Assembly: GCA_003427395.1 (NCBI GenBank)
Contig: BFEA01000111.1
Span: forward strand, 1,684,642-1,722,651
Source of the DNA: Chara braunii
Taxonomy: Eukaryota; Streptophyta; Charophyceae; Charales; Characeae
DNA length: 38,010 nt
Direction: 5' to 3'
The translations under genes were made by a program, and so were the position numbers. Shown here piece by piece: positions 9,861-20,132 of the stretch (position 1 is the stretch's first letter; every line of letters starts with the position of its first letter). Under the pieces are notes generated by a model, which saw only the letters and a program-made list of their open reading frames with translations, made no database searches and was not told the DNA's origin.

Positions 9861-10190
9861 TAACCATTTGCTTTCCTTCTACAAACGCAATTATAACCCC
9901 TATCTTTACTTTTTGCTATGGTTTGACTGAGTATATTGTCTGCATCCCTACTTTGACTTTCAGTTTGACTTTCAGGACACAAACCAGACTTAATAAAGAA
10001 AATGTTTGTGTAAAGTCGCTTTTAGTTTTTGTTGTTTGACTGAAAGTAGATTGTGAAAGAGGGATTGCATTTGAGGGAAAGGTGGGAGGGAGGTTGTATT
10101 GTTTGTGTCTGACTGGGTCAACCAAAGGCTGAGAGAGTCTCCATAAGATTGGAGGGTCCAGTGGTATGTTTATTTTCGATTGCCTAAAGG
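9861..10190. other. AT-rich non-coding stretch
   Basis: Contains a tandem GACTTTCAGTTTGACTTTCAG duplication near 9955 and the first, weakly paired member of the stem-loop family (10128-10162). No gene is seen. Confidence 0.4.
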
Positions 10191-10847
10191 ACCAGACAGG
10201 TTTTCATAAGATTGGGTGGTCTGGTTGCTTTCATTTGCTAGGGTTGTTTGTGTTTGACTTCCAGGGACCAAGCATTTTTCCATAAGACTGGATGGATTGG
10301 TTGCCTTGTTTTCTTTGGGTTTTCTTATGTTTTGTTAGAGTCTTAAAAAGAGTTGGGCATGTTCCATAAGCTTGGATGACCCTGACTCTCTCTTGTTTTA
10401 TTTTAAGGGGGAATTCATGTAAAGGACTGAACATGTTTCCATAAGATTGGGTGGTCTGGTCTGGAGCCACGCACATGCTGGAACCAAAATGATAAACTTG
10501 TTTACATTTTTATGTTATTTTATTTATGAACAGGCTAGTCAGACATTTTTCCATATGATTGGATGGTCTGACTATAGATTATCATCAACTTAAGAGAGTA
10601 TGAATTAAAAATAAATTTGTGGTAAGAAGGGACAGGCCGGACCTTGATCTAAGATGATCGGTTCAGTCATATGTTACCTTAAAAAACTAAGTGCAAATAA
10701 TTATGTATAACTTGGATACTTAAACAGTGGGCGACTAGGTTAACAGCCTAGTCATATTCCCAAGAAAAATAAAAGTTGTAGTGTCTTGTGTTTGTGTATA
10801 TTCAATGGTTGAGCTAGACAGGTTTCCATAAGATTGGATGGTCTAGT
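10191..10847. repeat. Family of stem-loops with a conserved 21-nt loop
   Basis: The loop consensus TTTCCATAAGATTGGATG recurs near 10141, 10204, 10280, 10364, 10439, 10551 and 10826. It is enclosed by complementary arms: ACCAGAC/GTCTGGT (10191-10197, 10219-10225), GTCAGAC/GTCTGAC (10538-10544, 10566-10572) and CTAGAC/GTCTAG (10814-10819, 10841-10846). Two weaker members are ACCAAGC/GATTGGT (10267, 10295) and ACTGAAC/GTCTGGT (10426, 10454). All five have a loop of exactly 21 nt, and the arms differ between copies while staying complementary. A plain hairpin GACTAGG/CCTAGTC lies at 10733-10753. The region is AT-rich and lacks a gene. Confidence 0.75.
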
Positions 10848-11084
10848 TTTACGCCTTGTGTAAGTTGGGTGTAAGGGATAAATCATTGAAAAATTACGAT
10901 TTATTTTTTGACTCGATTAACTTTGGGCTGGTGAGAGTATGTACCTTTGTGGTTTGGCCTTGCATGTGGCTATGTGAGATTACTACATGCTAGGTCAATT
11001 TCTGCATTTTATGAGTTAAGTTTTTTTTTTACTTAGGTCAATTTCTGTATTTTTAGGAATAATTTATTATACTTGGCCTTGTAT
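10848..11084. other. AT-rich spacer
   Basis: Holds a short repeated phrase TAGGTCAATTTCTG (near 10991 and 11036). Nothing else is recognised. Confidence 0.4.
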
Positions 11085-11620
11085 AAATCTTGGTAAGCTA
11101 CTTTCTCTAAGGTAAGCGCTGCCGAAATTTTTACAAAACCAAACAGTTAATCAAAGTTTGTCTAAATTTTATGGCTTTGTAAAAATTTGGAAAATATTCT
11201 TTTATAAAAGGAGTGCTGCCCAAAGTTTTGCTAATTCAAAGAGTTTGACAAAAATTGAACCTTGAGAAGTCAAAGTTATTTTTTAATTTTGAACTTAGCT
11301 TTGTATAAATTTTTGAAAGTTAGTTTCTCTACGAGAAGCGCCGCCGGGATTTTTACAAATTTAAGGATTAGTTGAATTTTGTCTTGGTTGAACTCAAGTT
11401 TTACTTTGAGTTCTTATCTGACTTAGTATAAATCTGGGAAATCTACTTTTATAAAGGAGATGCTACCCAAATGTTTAACTAATTTAGGGAATTAGACAAA
11501 ATTTGACTTTCCAAAGTTAGATATTATTTCAGTTTTCATATTTAATTTAGTAAAAATTCTAAAAATAAACTTTTCCTATGGGAAGCGCTGCCGAAATTTT
11601 CTTAGTTCAGAGGAGATAAA
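11085..11620. repeat. Tandem repeat of about 124 bp with GCGCTGCC core
   Basis: GCGCTGCCGAAATTTTTACA or a variant starts at 11116, 11213, 11338, 11461 and 11585. The intervals are 97, 125, 123 and 124 bp. Each core is preceded by TTTCTCTA or TTTTATAA-type sequence and followed by an AT-rich stretch with AATTT and GACAAAATTTG phrases. The same core appears in the leader of the large LTR element (19217; variants at 18306 and 18489), so this is probably a diverged leader fragment of a related element. Confidence 0.65.
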
Positions 11621-11745
11621 TTATATTTTGACAAGTGGCAATACCAGCAATCCACTCTGTATGGAAGAGATTATGCCAAAGGTCTACCTATTCTTTAGAC
11701 ATTGGCTTAGGGATAGAATTAAATTTAGTTGGCAGATAGTTTTGA

Positions 11746-11825
11746 GTAAGAATGTGTTGTGGAGATTTATTCTCCATACACTGATGTAAGAATATATTGT
11801 GGAGATTTATTCTCCATACAATGAT
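11746..11825. repeat. Two 40-bp direct repeats, each a hairpin
   Basis: GTAAGAAT..., TTGTGGAGATTTATTCTCCA and TACA[CA]TGAT occur twice in exact 40-bp register. Each unit contains TGGAGA-TTTAT-TCTCCA, a perfect 6-bp stem with a 5-nt loop. Confidence 0.8.
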
Positions 11826-12332
11826 GATTTAGTTTGGGCGTTGACCTGTCTTATGACACAGACCCTCTTTGGACGTTTGATTCAGGATTCAAGCTAAGAT
11901 TCAGTCTAATCCCAAGAGGATAATCTAATTATTATCACTAATAGCAGGTTCATTCTCGATTCGTCGGTTAACAACTCAACTCCAATCCATTCTCACTACC
12001 CAATCTAAGAGGTTTTAGCCCTGATGTTTTTTATTGTTTTATTATGGTTTTACCCGGACTTTTATTGAATGATCATTTAACGAAGGTACTGAGTATTTGG
12101 AAGGTTGGGCAAAGGTTGGGGCTTGCATGGCTAAAAACGAAGGGTATGAGTATTGAGAATGGTTGAAGTTGACCCCGTGTAGTATGTGAACTTTTATTGA
12201 ATCTTTGATGTGATCGAATGTATCTTTTGTGGTTCGAACGTTGAGATATAATTGTCTGCAATCATATACATATATATGGTTGAGAGGAGTCTCATGTTGA
12301 CTGTGAGAAGTGATCGTTACATATTTATAACC

Positions 12333-12370
<38 letters not shown>

Positions 12371-12955
12371 GCGTACACATTGAGTGTTTGCGCGGCCTAT
12401 TGTGACCGTGTGCAAGGGTTAAACGAACTATGAGTCGAGAGAGAAGGGAGATCCCCTTTTATCCTTTGCTTTTTATAGTTTTTTTTGTCGGACGTTATAG
12501 TATGTGGCAACCAGCAAAGTCAAACCCCTTGAGTTCTTTCAAGGTTTTGGATGATGGAGTTGGTCTCCAGGGCAATAAGAAACGATTGTCACCAAGATAT
12601 GAATTTGTGTACCACCCACTCTCCGCAGGGTGCAGAAGAAGGTGTGGTTCTCAACCGCACTTGGCGGTTGTTCATCGTCGAGAGATTAACCCCTCAAGGC
12701 GCGTGTCAGCCGATACTTGACTGTCGAACGAGACCCTCGAGCTTATTGAGGACCGCGTGATTATGGGTACTACATAGTACGTCATCACTGCGACTGCTTG
12801 CGTACGCATACATTGCTAGTTGATATGAGAAAGCCTTGTGTTCGCACAAATTTATACTAAGTTTTGCGCGTGTCACCTATCCCATTTCTGCGTCGAAAAT
12901 TTATAGGATGACTGCTGAAGAGACTAGGATTGTTAGTGTTGTTTTGTTTTGTGTC
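11826..12955. other. Non-coding stretch with an (AT)n microsatellite
   Basis: (AT)n runs from 12336 to 12368. Short frames at 12430-12720 and 12551-12760 have no recognisable motif and overlap each other. No gene is supported. Confidence 0.5.
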
Positions 12956-12956
12956 G

Positions 12957-12965
12957 TTCTGTGTG

Positions 12966-13020
<55 letters not shown>
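12957..13020. repeat. (GT)n microsatellite
   Basis: GT dinucleotide run with one GC interruption near 12970. Confidence 0.95.
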
Positions 13021-13022
<2 letters not shown>

Positions 13023-13430
13023 AGCGTGGTGTAACGAGTGGTGAGTAGGATGCGTCCTAGTTGACCGGAGACGAGTCGCGCTTGAGACTTCAACCCCCCA
13101 AATGTATCAGTTCGCGTACGGGTTCGATAGAGGCGTGAGACCATGCATACCCCCTATGCTACAACGAACGAGAAACGCCCTCGGCTGGTCCACCTCTGCG
13201 ATTGCAACTGATTGACTTTCGTACTGTGCACTGGTAGCTCGGCGGGGATACGCCCACCGAAGGAAGGTGACAACTCCCGCAGGTGGAGGTAAGTTGTACC
13301 TCGCGTCGGCCTTATCCCATCTTAGAGGCTCACGAGAGGTATGACTGACACACTCATCCAGAGCGGTTTGCGGAAGCTCCTTATGTATCGCGAGTAAGAC
13401 CAACTCCTACGTGACGTGGTTGGGAGGGTC
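13021..13430. other. Stretch with an unrecognised minus-strand frame
   Basis: A 98-codon minus-strand frame at 13107-13403 has a varied composition and an ATG start, but I recognise no motif and see no promoter or splice context. It could be a short unknown ORF or chance. Confidence 0.2.
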
Positions 13431-14180
13431 CCGCCCTGCACGAGACTGATGCGCTTGACAATCGCCTGAAGAGACTTCAGGTCATTTCAGAAGTTTTCGG
13501 GTGGTTTGGAAGACAAGTTTTATGTCTTTTTTTTTTTTGCCCACCGTAATGACCTGAAGTGGCTGAAGTTTTTGAAAGGCGTTTCAGGTACCCTCATCCA
13601 AATGGTTGGATGGGGGTACCTGAAACCCCTTTCAAAGCTTCAACCACTACCGGTTATTTCATGAATTTTCAGGTGGGGACCTGAAACCCCTTTTAGAAGC
13701 TTCAACCACTTCAGGTCATTTAAGGAATTTCATGTGGGGACCTAAAACCGCTAAAGTGGTTGAAGTTTCTGAAAGGGGTTTCAGGTACCCCTATCCATAT
13801 GGTTGGATGGGGGTACCTGAAACCCCTTTCAGAAGTTTCAGCCACTTCAGATCATTTCATGAATTTCAGGTGGGGACCAGAAACCGTTGAAGTGACTGAA
13901 GCTTCTGAAAGGGGTTTCAGGTACCCCCATCCAAATGGTTGGATGGGGGTACGTGAAACCCCGTTCAGAAGCTTCAGCCACTTCAGGTAATTTAAGGAAA
14001 TTCAGGTGGGGACCTGAAATCGCTGTAATGACCTGAAATGGCAGAAGTCTCTAAAAGGGATTTTAGGTAACTCCATCCAACCATTTGGCAACCATTTGGA
14101 TGGGGTTACCAGAAACCCCTTTCAAAAGTTTCAGCCACTTCAATTCATTTCAAGAGTTTCACGTGGGGACCTGAAGCGGC
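13431..14180. repeat. Array of four long hairpins
   Basis: Inverted repeats of roughly 30-35 bp per arm recur: about 13561-13648, 13756-13848, 13889-13983 and, degraded, 14035-14140. Each arm reads GAAGCTTCTGAAAGGGGTTT, then CAGGTACCCCCATCC. The loop is AAATGGTT, or a longer variant in the last copy. The joints carry CAGGTGGGGACCTG, itself a small palindrome, and phrases such as CACTTCAGGTCATTTCA. No coding frame is needed to explain the sequence. The structure resembles foldback or MITE-derived DNA. Confidence 0.8.
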
Positions 14181-14941
14181 TGAAAGTGACATGTGAATAG
14201 CGTTTGTTGTTAACCATCTCTCGTGAATGCATGCTCACTACTCACGCAATGAATGATGACTATTGGACTGAACTCACATTTTTTTATATCGTTTGCCTGA
14301 TGGATGAAAGGTACCAAGCATGTAGCATTGCATTTGTTTACCTTTTTTATTGAATAACGAGTTGAGTGGACTTACGTGGCCAGTTTTTGTTTATGTCATG
14401 TGGACCGATTGTCTCAATCGGACTGGGTGTCGACTTTCCGTATCCTCCGAGTCATCGCGACCGTTCCCGTATAACGAGGAAATGACACGTGTATGTGAGT
14501 GGGATGTATGAAAAGTCGTCGCCAAGATTGACGAGTGCTATTATTTTCCTCCCGAAACACGATGTTCCGGATTCATAGGCACTGGTTTTGTCATTATCGA
14601 TCCAGACGTTCCTCCGTACTCTTTATTATTACCTTTTAACGAGTTGATTCTCGTCATGTGGACGACAGTGGTGCCTCATTGGCCCAACACTTTGTTTAAC
14701 GATTGTCTTCTCACGGAGCGTTATCGATGAAAGGGGTTCCAAACCGGACACGTAGTGAAAATGACTACAAGGAAAGAGCAAACCGGTTGAGGTCGTCCAC
14801 ATCGGATTCCGAACTCTATAACGAGCGGCGCCATAATTTGATTCAAAAATGAGATCTCACGTGCGTACCCCTCCTTTTTATGGAAAACGACGACAAGTAG
14901 CCCGCATGGAGACTCATTTTTTTTAGATTAATCGAACGTTT
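14181..14941. other. Unrecognised sequence before the gap
   Basis: Mixed composition with no repeat or gene that I can support. Confidence 0.4.
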
Positions 14942-15156
14942 NNNNNNNNNNNNNNNNNNNNNNNNNNNNNNNNNNNNNNNNNNNNNNNNNNNNNNNNNNN
15001 NNNNNNNNNNNNNNNNNNNNNNNNNNNNNNNNNNNNNNNNNNNNNNNNNNNNNNNNNNNNNNNNNNNNNNNNNNNNNNNNNNNNNNNNNNNNNNNNNNNN
15101 NNNNNNNNNNNNNNNNNNNNNNNNNNNNNNNNNNNNNNNNNNNNNNNNNNNNNNNN
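14942..15156. other. Assembly gap
   Basis: 215 N. Frames reported across it are meaningless. A G run starts directly after it. Confidence 0.99.
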
Positions 15157-16553
15157 GGGGGGGGGACAAAAACTCCAATCTCTTCGTGGGGAGCAGCACG
15201 TGCTAGGAACCGGTGTCGTACCAAATACCCTTACAAGGGTATTTGGCGTGTGTTTTGCAAGTCACGCAAGTGCAGTGTCGCCCGCCTCACGGCGTGCACG
15301 TGAGTGGAAGCATAGGTTCTAGGCGTGCGCGGCGTCACGGACCAGCGGGCCTCACGATGCCTGTTTGTATTCTATATTAAATAATTGTTGTATTAATTTT
15401 TGTTATGCTCCGGCGTGCCGTTGACCCGGACGTGACGCCAGACTCGATGGTCGTCACGACAGTCAAGGAGCTTGAATGTACAGTGCTTTGGAGGGATGGC
15501 GGGTATTCTGACCCACGGCGAGGGGGGGGTATCAGCAGCGGGGCCTTTGGCGGATGTATTGGACGCCCCCGCGATTTGCTGTGAGAGGGTTGAGTGTAAG
15601 CGGGTCATTGGGACCCGCGAGCTGGCGGACTATGCCCAGGGCACGATGGCAGGGCCCACCGCGGTACTACGACATGTTGTGGACCGTATGGAACCGTGCT
15701 GTGGGCCTGCAGTAGGCCCGCGCCCCCAACTGCAGGACGGCTTGTGTGGCAGTTGCCCGCTGGGGACCCGAAAGGGCGGCCAACTCTGCCTGGGCAAAGC
15801 AAGGGGGGCGGACAACGGAGCGGAGCAGCAGACAGCGGGGTCGGACGGGTAGTGTGGCGCGGTGCAACAGTGAAGGAAGAGGGGGGTGAACCCAGACCCG
15901 GAGTTGTACCGGGTACATGCACAGTAGGGAAAGACGTTGGGCACAGACGGGAGATGAAGGGAGGCCGGCCGAAAACAGGGCGGAGAGGCAACAGGCAACG
16001 ATAGAAGGGAGTCGGGAATGAAAGGGGGGGGATGAATCGGGGCGCATTTCCGCGCCTGATTCGTTCGGAGAGGAGGACCGCCGGGCAGTAGGACTGGTCT
16101 GGCGCGATTATGAAGCCGCTGCACTATCTGCAATAGGCGGAACTGGCAGCGAAGCCAGCGGGCCTTAATGCTTGTCGGACAAGGTACAAGGGCGAACGAC
16201 TAAGTAGGTTGGCTAAGACAACAGGCCCCTCAGAAACCATCCTGGGATGAGGGAGCTTTCGGCCACACCAGGGAGCGGATGCTGTTGGAACGACGGAAAA
16301 GAAGAGTGAGGCCGATGGGATGGGGAAAACGGGCCGAGTGAATACAGACGGGAAAGTGGGCCGGATGCGCGCAGGGAAAACGGAAGCTATGGCGAAGGCA
16401 GCGGGAGTGCAGGAGAGAGAAACGTATAGCCCGCCCATTCCTTAGTGGAAACGGGCGGGGGAAGATACGATACGGGGGTTTCAGAGCAGGGCGAGTACGT
16501 TAGTGTTGCTGATTTTAGTAGTAGATGCGTAAAAAACGAGAAAAGGGGAAAGG
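15157..16553. other. GC-rich flank of the LTR element
   Basis: A perfect 10-bp hairpin, CCAAATACCC / GGGTATTTGG, lies at 15221-15246. From about 15400 the sequence is GC-rich, with long overlapping frames on both strands (for example 15472-15852 +, starting TTG, and 15630-16133 -). These have no known motif and biased Pro/Ser or Gly composition. The last 25 bp before the LTR are purine rich (about 16531-16553), like a polypurine tract. I support no gene here. Confidence 0.4.
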
Positions 16554-17356
16554 GAGACAGTGCGGGCATAATATGTGGTTGTGGGAAAAAGACAGTGTGG
16601 GTGCGTGAGAGAAGGGGGAGACAACGAAGAGACAGAACGCATGAGCATGTGTAAGTTGAAAAGAGAGAGAGGAAGAGAAAGGGAGCGCGGACAAAAGAGG
16701 GGAAGTGAAGGGATATACTGACAGAATAGTTGTGCTGATTGGGGAAGAGGGTGTGGCTCGGGCAAAGACGTGTTTGTTCTATTTGCATATCTGCGACATT
16801 GAAAATCGGGAAAAGAGCTTGGATGAACTTGCCGTTTTTTTTTTACAGCGAATTGAGCCCAGTCTGAGTCGCTCGCTCGTTTACTGAACTCGGTGAATCG
16901 GGTTTCCTTTGATTTTATGTTACTCTTGTTGTCCGCTGCTAACTGCGCCGCGTTTGGCTTGTTGCCTTTAGCGCTGCCCACTATGAATAGGCTAATAACG
17001 GTTAATATCTCAGAATACTACAAATCGGACTGTGTTTGAAACGGTGCCTCCTTCACTGTTCACTCACTGTTCACTAAATATAAAGTTGCGCTCAAATTTG
17101 CTGTCATGGTTGACGTCTACCGAGAGCAGGTCAGTGTTTACGTGCTGTTGAGCTCGCTAACCATAAAAGAAAGAGCTAAGTTTAGGCAAAGGAAAACTAT
17201 CGTTTTAAGCACTCTGGAGTTGTGATGTAACAGGCAAATTTACCCACACTATCGCTGATCGCTGCTGAGGACCTCTGAAGCGGGCACGGCGAGTGACAGG
17301 CGCCGCTGCCCCTGGCTTCGACGGTGAACGGGCGACCGTTTCCGGGTTTCCTCACA
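16554..17356 (+). repeat. 5' LTR
   Basis: The right boundary is set by CACA at 17353-17356, four bases before the primer-binding site. The left boundary is where similarity to 37435 begins (GAGACAGTGCGGGCATAATA). It does not start with the usual TG, so the true edge may be a few bases away. By eye the two LTRs differ at roughly 20-25 positions in ~580 bp, plus one 10-bp indel where CACTGTTCACT is duplicated on the left (17054-17074). An antisense frame (16981 to 16481) is shared by both LTRs. That is expected from their common origin and is not evidence of a gene. Confidence 0.8.
17076..17085 (+). promoter_or_regulatory. TATA-like box in the 5' LTR
   Basis: AAATATAAAG lies about 270 bp before the LTR end, a usual place for the retroelement promoter. 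The other LTR reads GAAAATAAAG at the same place, which is a weaker match. Confidence 0.4.
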
Positions 17357-17360
17357 ACTT

Positions 17361-17378
17361 TGGCGCCGTTGCCGGGGA
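17361..17378 (+). other. Primer-binding site for tRNA-Asp
   Basis: TGGCGCCGTTGCCGGGGA is complementary to the 3' end of plant tRNA-Asp with its CCA tail. It is the primer site known from plant Ty3/gypsy elements such as the Athila group. It lies 4 bp after the LTR end, which fixes the element's orientation (+). Confidence 0.85.
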
Positions 17379-19319
17379 AGGGGATTGCACCCCCAAGGCT
17401 GCGGCCTTCCCCAATCGATGGGGGTGCGCGGGCTGACTAGTTCAAGCACTAATTAGCTCGTCTCTTTGATTAGCTTCATTTTTTGATATTTTTTGAATTA
17501 GTTTTTTTTTTAAATATCTTCCGATCCGCGCGTTTTTACGCGAACCGCACGGGGAGCAAAGCTTGTCCTCTCGACGAGGCGAACGTTTTGAGATGTTTCT
17601 TGCTGAAATCTAACGGTCAGATTTTGAGATAACGAATTTTCTTCAATTTTCTATTTATTAATTCGAAATTTTTAATTTTCTTTTTTTAATTTTTGCGAAA
17701 AAATGGTCGTTTTTTTTTAAAATGACCCCTTGGACCAAATTTGTTTAGTTTATTTTTTCCGTCGTTTTGATACCTTGGACGGGGCAAACGGAGGTAATTA
17801 GAGGCAAAAACGGAACGTAACAGCAAAGAAAAACGAAATAAAACAAAAATTAAATATTTAATGTTTTTAGAATAAAATACCGTAAAAGGGATTAAGGGGA
17901 AGTGATCCGTCAAAGTTTTTGCAGATTTCGAGTGGAATTAACGAAAAAATTTTGGGGCGGAACGAGTTTTGGAGGAGAGCGTGCGGTTGCGCGCAAAGCT
18001 CCAAAACCCTAGTTAGTTAAACCCTAATTAGGGAAAACCCTAATTTGGAGAAGTCTTATTCAGGGTTTTGGGGTCGGATAACAACCTCGAAGAGGATGGA
18101 TAATATGTAGGAAATACTTTGCCTTTGGTTTCTTCGGCGTTTTCTTTTTTTATATAATTAATTTAAAGAAAATACTAAAAATAACAAAAAAGAATCAATT
18201 AAATTTTGTTTTATTTCATTTTTGAATTCAGGCGTATTTTCTTTCGGGTTATTGAGTTAGAGGCGAAAACTTTTGAGCCCCATCCCAACGGGGGGAGGGG
18301 AAATACTGCCAAAAGTTTCTTGAGATTTTGTATAATATTTTGAATTAATTAGGAAATAAGTTAAAAAAATACTCAAAATTTGATTAAAAATTAAAATTTT
18401 CTTTTGATATTGTTTACCTTTTGCTATACTCCTTTGGCGGCTATTTTGAGGCCTTCGGCCACACCCCACCCCAACGGGGGGAGGCGAAGTGCCGCCAAAA
18501 TTTTTCAAAAAAAAAACCGTTAAAATTTGTCCGGGACCCTCGAGGTCGAGCAATTTTGCCTAAAAACATATACAAGGAATATAAGTATATGTAAAATAAG
18601 AAAGGGGGTGTATTTTACGTAAACGTAGTTTTTGTAAATTAAATACAGTTAAATACAGAAAAATTTCCTAGGTAGGAAAAAGGGAAGGGAAATTTAGTAG
18701 AAAAAGTATAGGGTTGTTCCCTTAACCCCTCTTAAGGGTTGGGACCAGCAGCGGGGATTTTTCCTAATTAAAATTTATTTATTTAGTATTTATATAATAT
18801 AAATTCAAATAAATACTTAGTGTGAGCCGGAAAGAGAAACGTACTTGCCACGCTACTCTCTAGGGGAAACCTTGTATGCCCCTAGGCAGCGGGGGAGAGC
18901 CGGTAGGTTTCTGTAGATTAAAAATAATTTTATTGATTTAAATTTATTACAATTCCTTAAAAATATAAAAACGGCTTAGAAAAATAGTCGAATTGGTTCT
19001 TAGATAAAGAGTGACATCTGCACTCCGGAGGGTGACCGGAGCAGTCGCAGGCAGCGCTCCCTCGAACAGGGCACACGCCTTGTATTCGAGGGAACTGGAC
19101 TATAGGGCCTGTTTGCCTTGTTTGGGGCCGGGATTCCGCCCGTTGGCACCATAGGGACTCTTGGGATAGATAGGAGATAGATCGACAGCGTAATATCGGG
19201 GCTCCCAACGAAGGGAGGCGAAGCGCTGCCGAATTTTTCCTAGAATCGTCAGTAACTTCTTCTCTCTCTTACTATCACTTCCTGATTTTCTTACCACCTC
19301 TTAGCTAGGCATCAGTCTG
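17379..19319 (+). other. Long AT-rich leader of the LTR element
   Basis: About 1.9 kb without a supported gene. It holds three AAACCCTA motifs at 18003-18043. A recurring module has a CCCAACGGGGGGAGG-like phrase followed by GAAGYGCYGCC and AAAATTTTTC (about 18280-18320, 18463-18505 and 19199-19243). A hairpin CCCTTAA/TTAAGGG lies near 18718-18738. The modules could form GC-stemmed hairpins in an AT-rich RNA, which would suit packaging or translation control of genomic RNA, but that is a guess. Confidence 0.6.
18003..18043. promoter_or_regulatory. Cluster of telobox-like AAACCCTA motifs
   Basis: AAACCCTA occurs three times in about 40 bp, with TAATTAGGG on the opposite sense between two of them. 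In plants, AAACCCTA is the telomere unit and also a promoter/5'-leader element (telobox). Its role here is unknown. Confidence 0.45.
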
Positions 19320-20131
19320 ATGTGGGCCCCAACCCCGATCGAGATCTACAAGGTCAGCCGCGCGTGGGAGATAGAGGCTCCGGAGCTTATAGAGGGCGAC
19401 CAGGTAGAGCTCACCCTTCCCGGGCGGCCTACTGAGTGCCTCGATGGAGATTTTCAGTGGAGGTCTGTGTTCTTGACCTCGGATGCTTGGCTGTGGATAT
19501 ACAGACAGCATGAGACGGAGGAGTACGGGGGTCAGACGCGAGGAGTAGTACTGACTTATCTTTATTTAGAGGAGGAGGCAGCCAAGGGGGCTGCTTTGAG
19601 CTTAGCGATTAGGGGGACCAACTCGATTATCGACCGGGCTCAGAATTTTTTGCAGCAGGAGGTCGACGGGTTTCGTGCGGACGACGCACAGGATCCGTTA
19701 ACCTTGTTTCACGACCGACCTCCTCTGGATATCACGGGCGATCTGCTGATAGCATGGGACGACTTTTTCCCCTATTCGTCGAGCGCCTTGAGGGCTATCC
19801 TCCCGTCTTTTGTCGTAGACTCGCTCTTCGGAGGCGTAGGGGGTATAGTGGAGACATACTTGGTCTATAGAGAGCTACAAACATTTGTTAGGAACAGTCT
19901 AGACGAGCACTACTTGTATTACTCCCTCGCGACAGGAGGTCTTCGTTGGGGAGACGAGAGGGTCCAGCTGATAGAGCTGATCCGTTCGTTAGGGGACGAT
20001 ATTCAGAGAGGGGTGCCGCCGCCCTCGTACGTCTGGGAGTGGCTGGATAGGGCACTTAGGATAGGACCGGAGTACGTCACCTGCATAGGCAGACTTTTTT
20101 GGGAGGACTGGGAGAGTCTGTGGAGTGACGC
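19320..20131 (+). CDS. Extra ORF A, unknown family, cut off at an N
   Basis: Opens at ATG 19320, 62 bp after the last leader hairpin module, and runs about 270 residues until an N at 20132. There the sequence switches into inverted DNA, and the frame beyond is not authentic. I do not recognise the family. Landmarks are GDQVELTLPGR (about residue 36), DAWLWIYRQ (about 56), LLIAWDDFFPYS (about 142-153), ILPSFVVDSLFGG (about 158-170), ERVQLIELIRSLGDD (about 211) and YVTCIGRLFWEDWESLW (about 248). The missing C-terminus is seen in the copy at 20914-21494 and is very acidic. ORF B (21576) and ORF C (23168) share these landmarks in the same order, so A is one of three paralogues. There is no signal peptide or membrane span. 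It occupies the place of the extra 5' ORF of Ogre/Tat-type elements; homology to that is untested. Confidence 0.6.
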
Positions 20132-20132
20132 N

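Noticed and set aside
10191-14180. CRISPR array
   Set aside because: Repeats are hairpins of variable spacing in a eukaryotic-type context, without unique spacers of even length or cas genes.
15472-16438. Long GC-rich frames on both strands
   Set aside because: No motif, non-ATG start in the main plus frame, and opposing frames of equal length; typical of high-GC DNA with few stop codons.
16481-16981. Antisense gene in the LTR (frame present in both LTRs)
   Set aside because: LTRs are copies of each other at insertion, so a shared frame carries no evidence of selection; composition is low complexity beyond the first ~60 residues.
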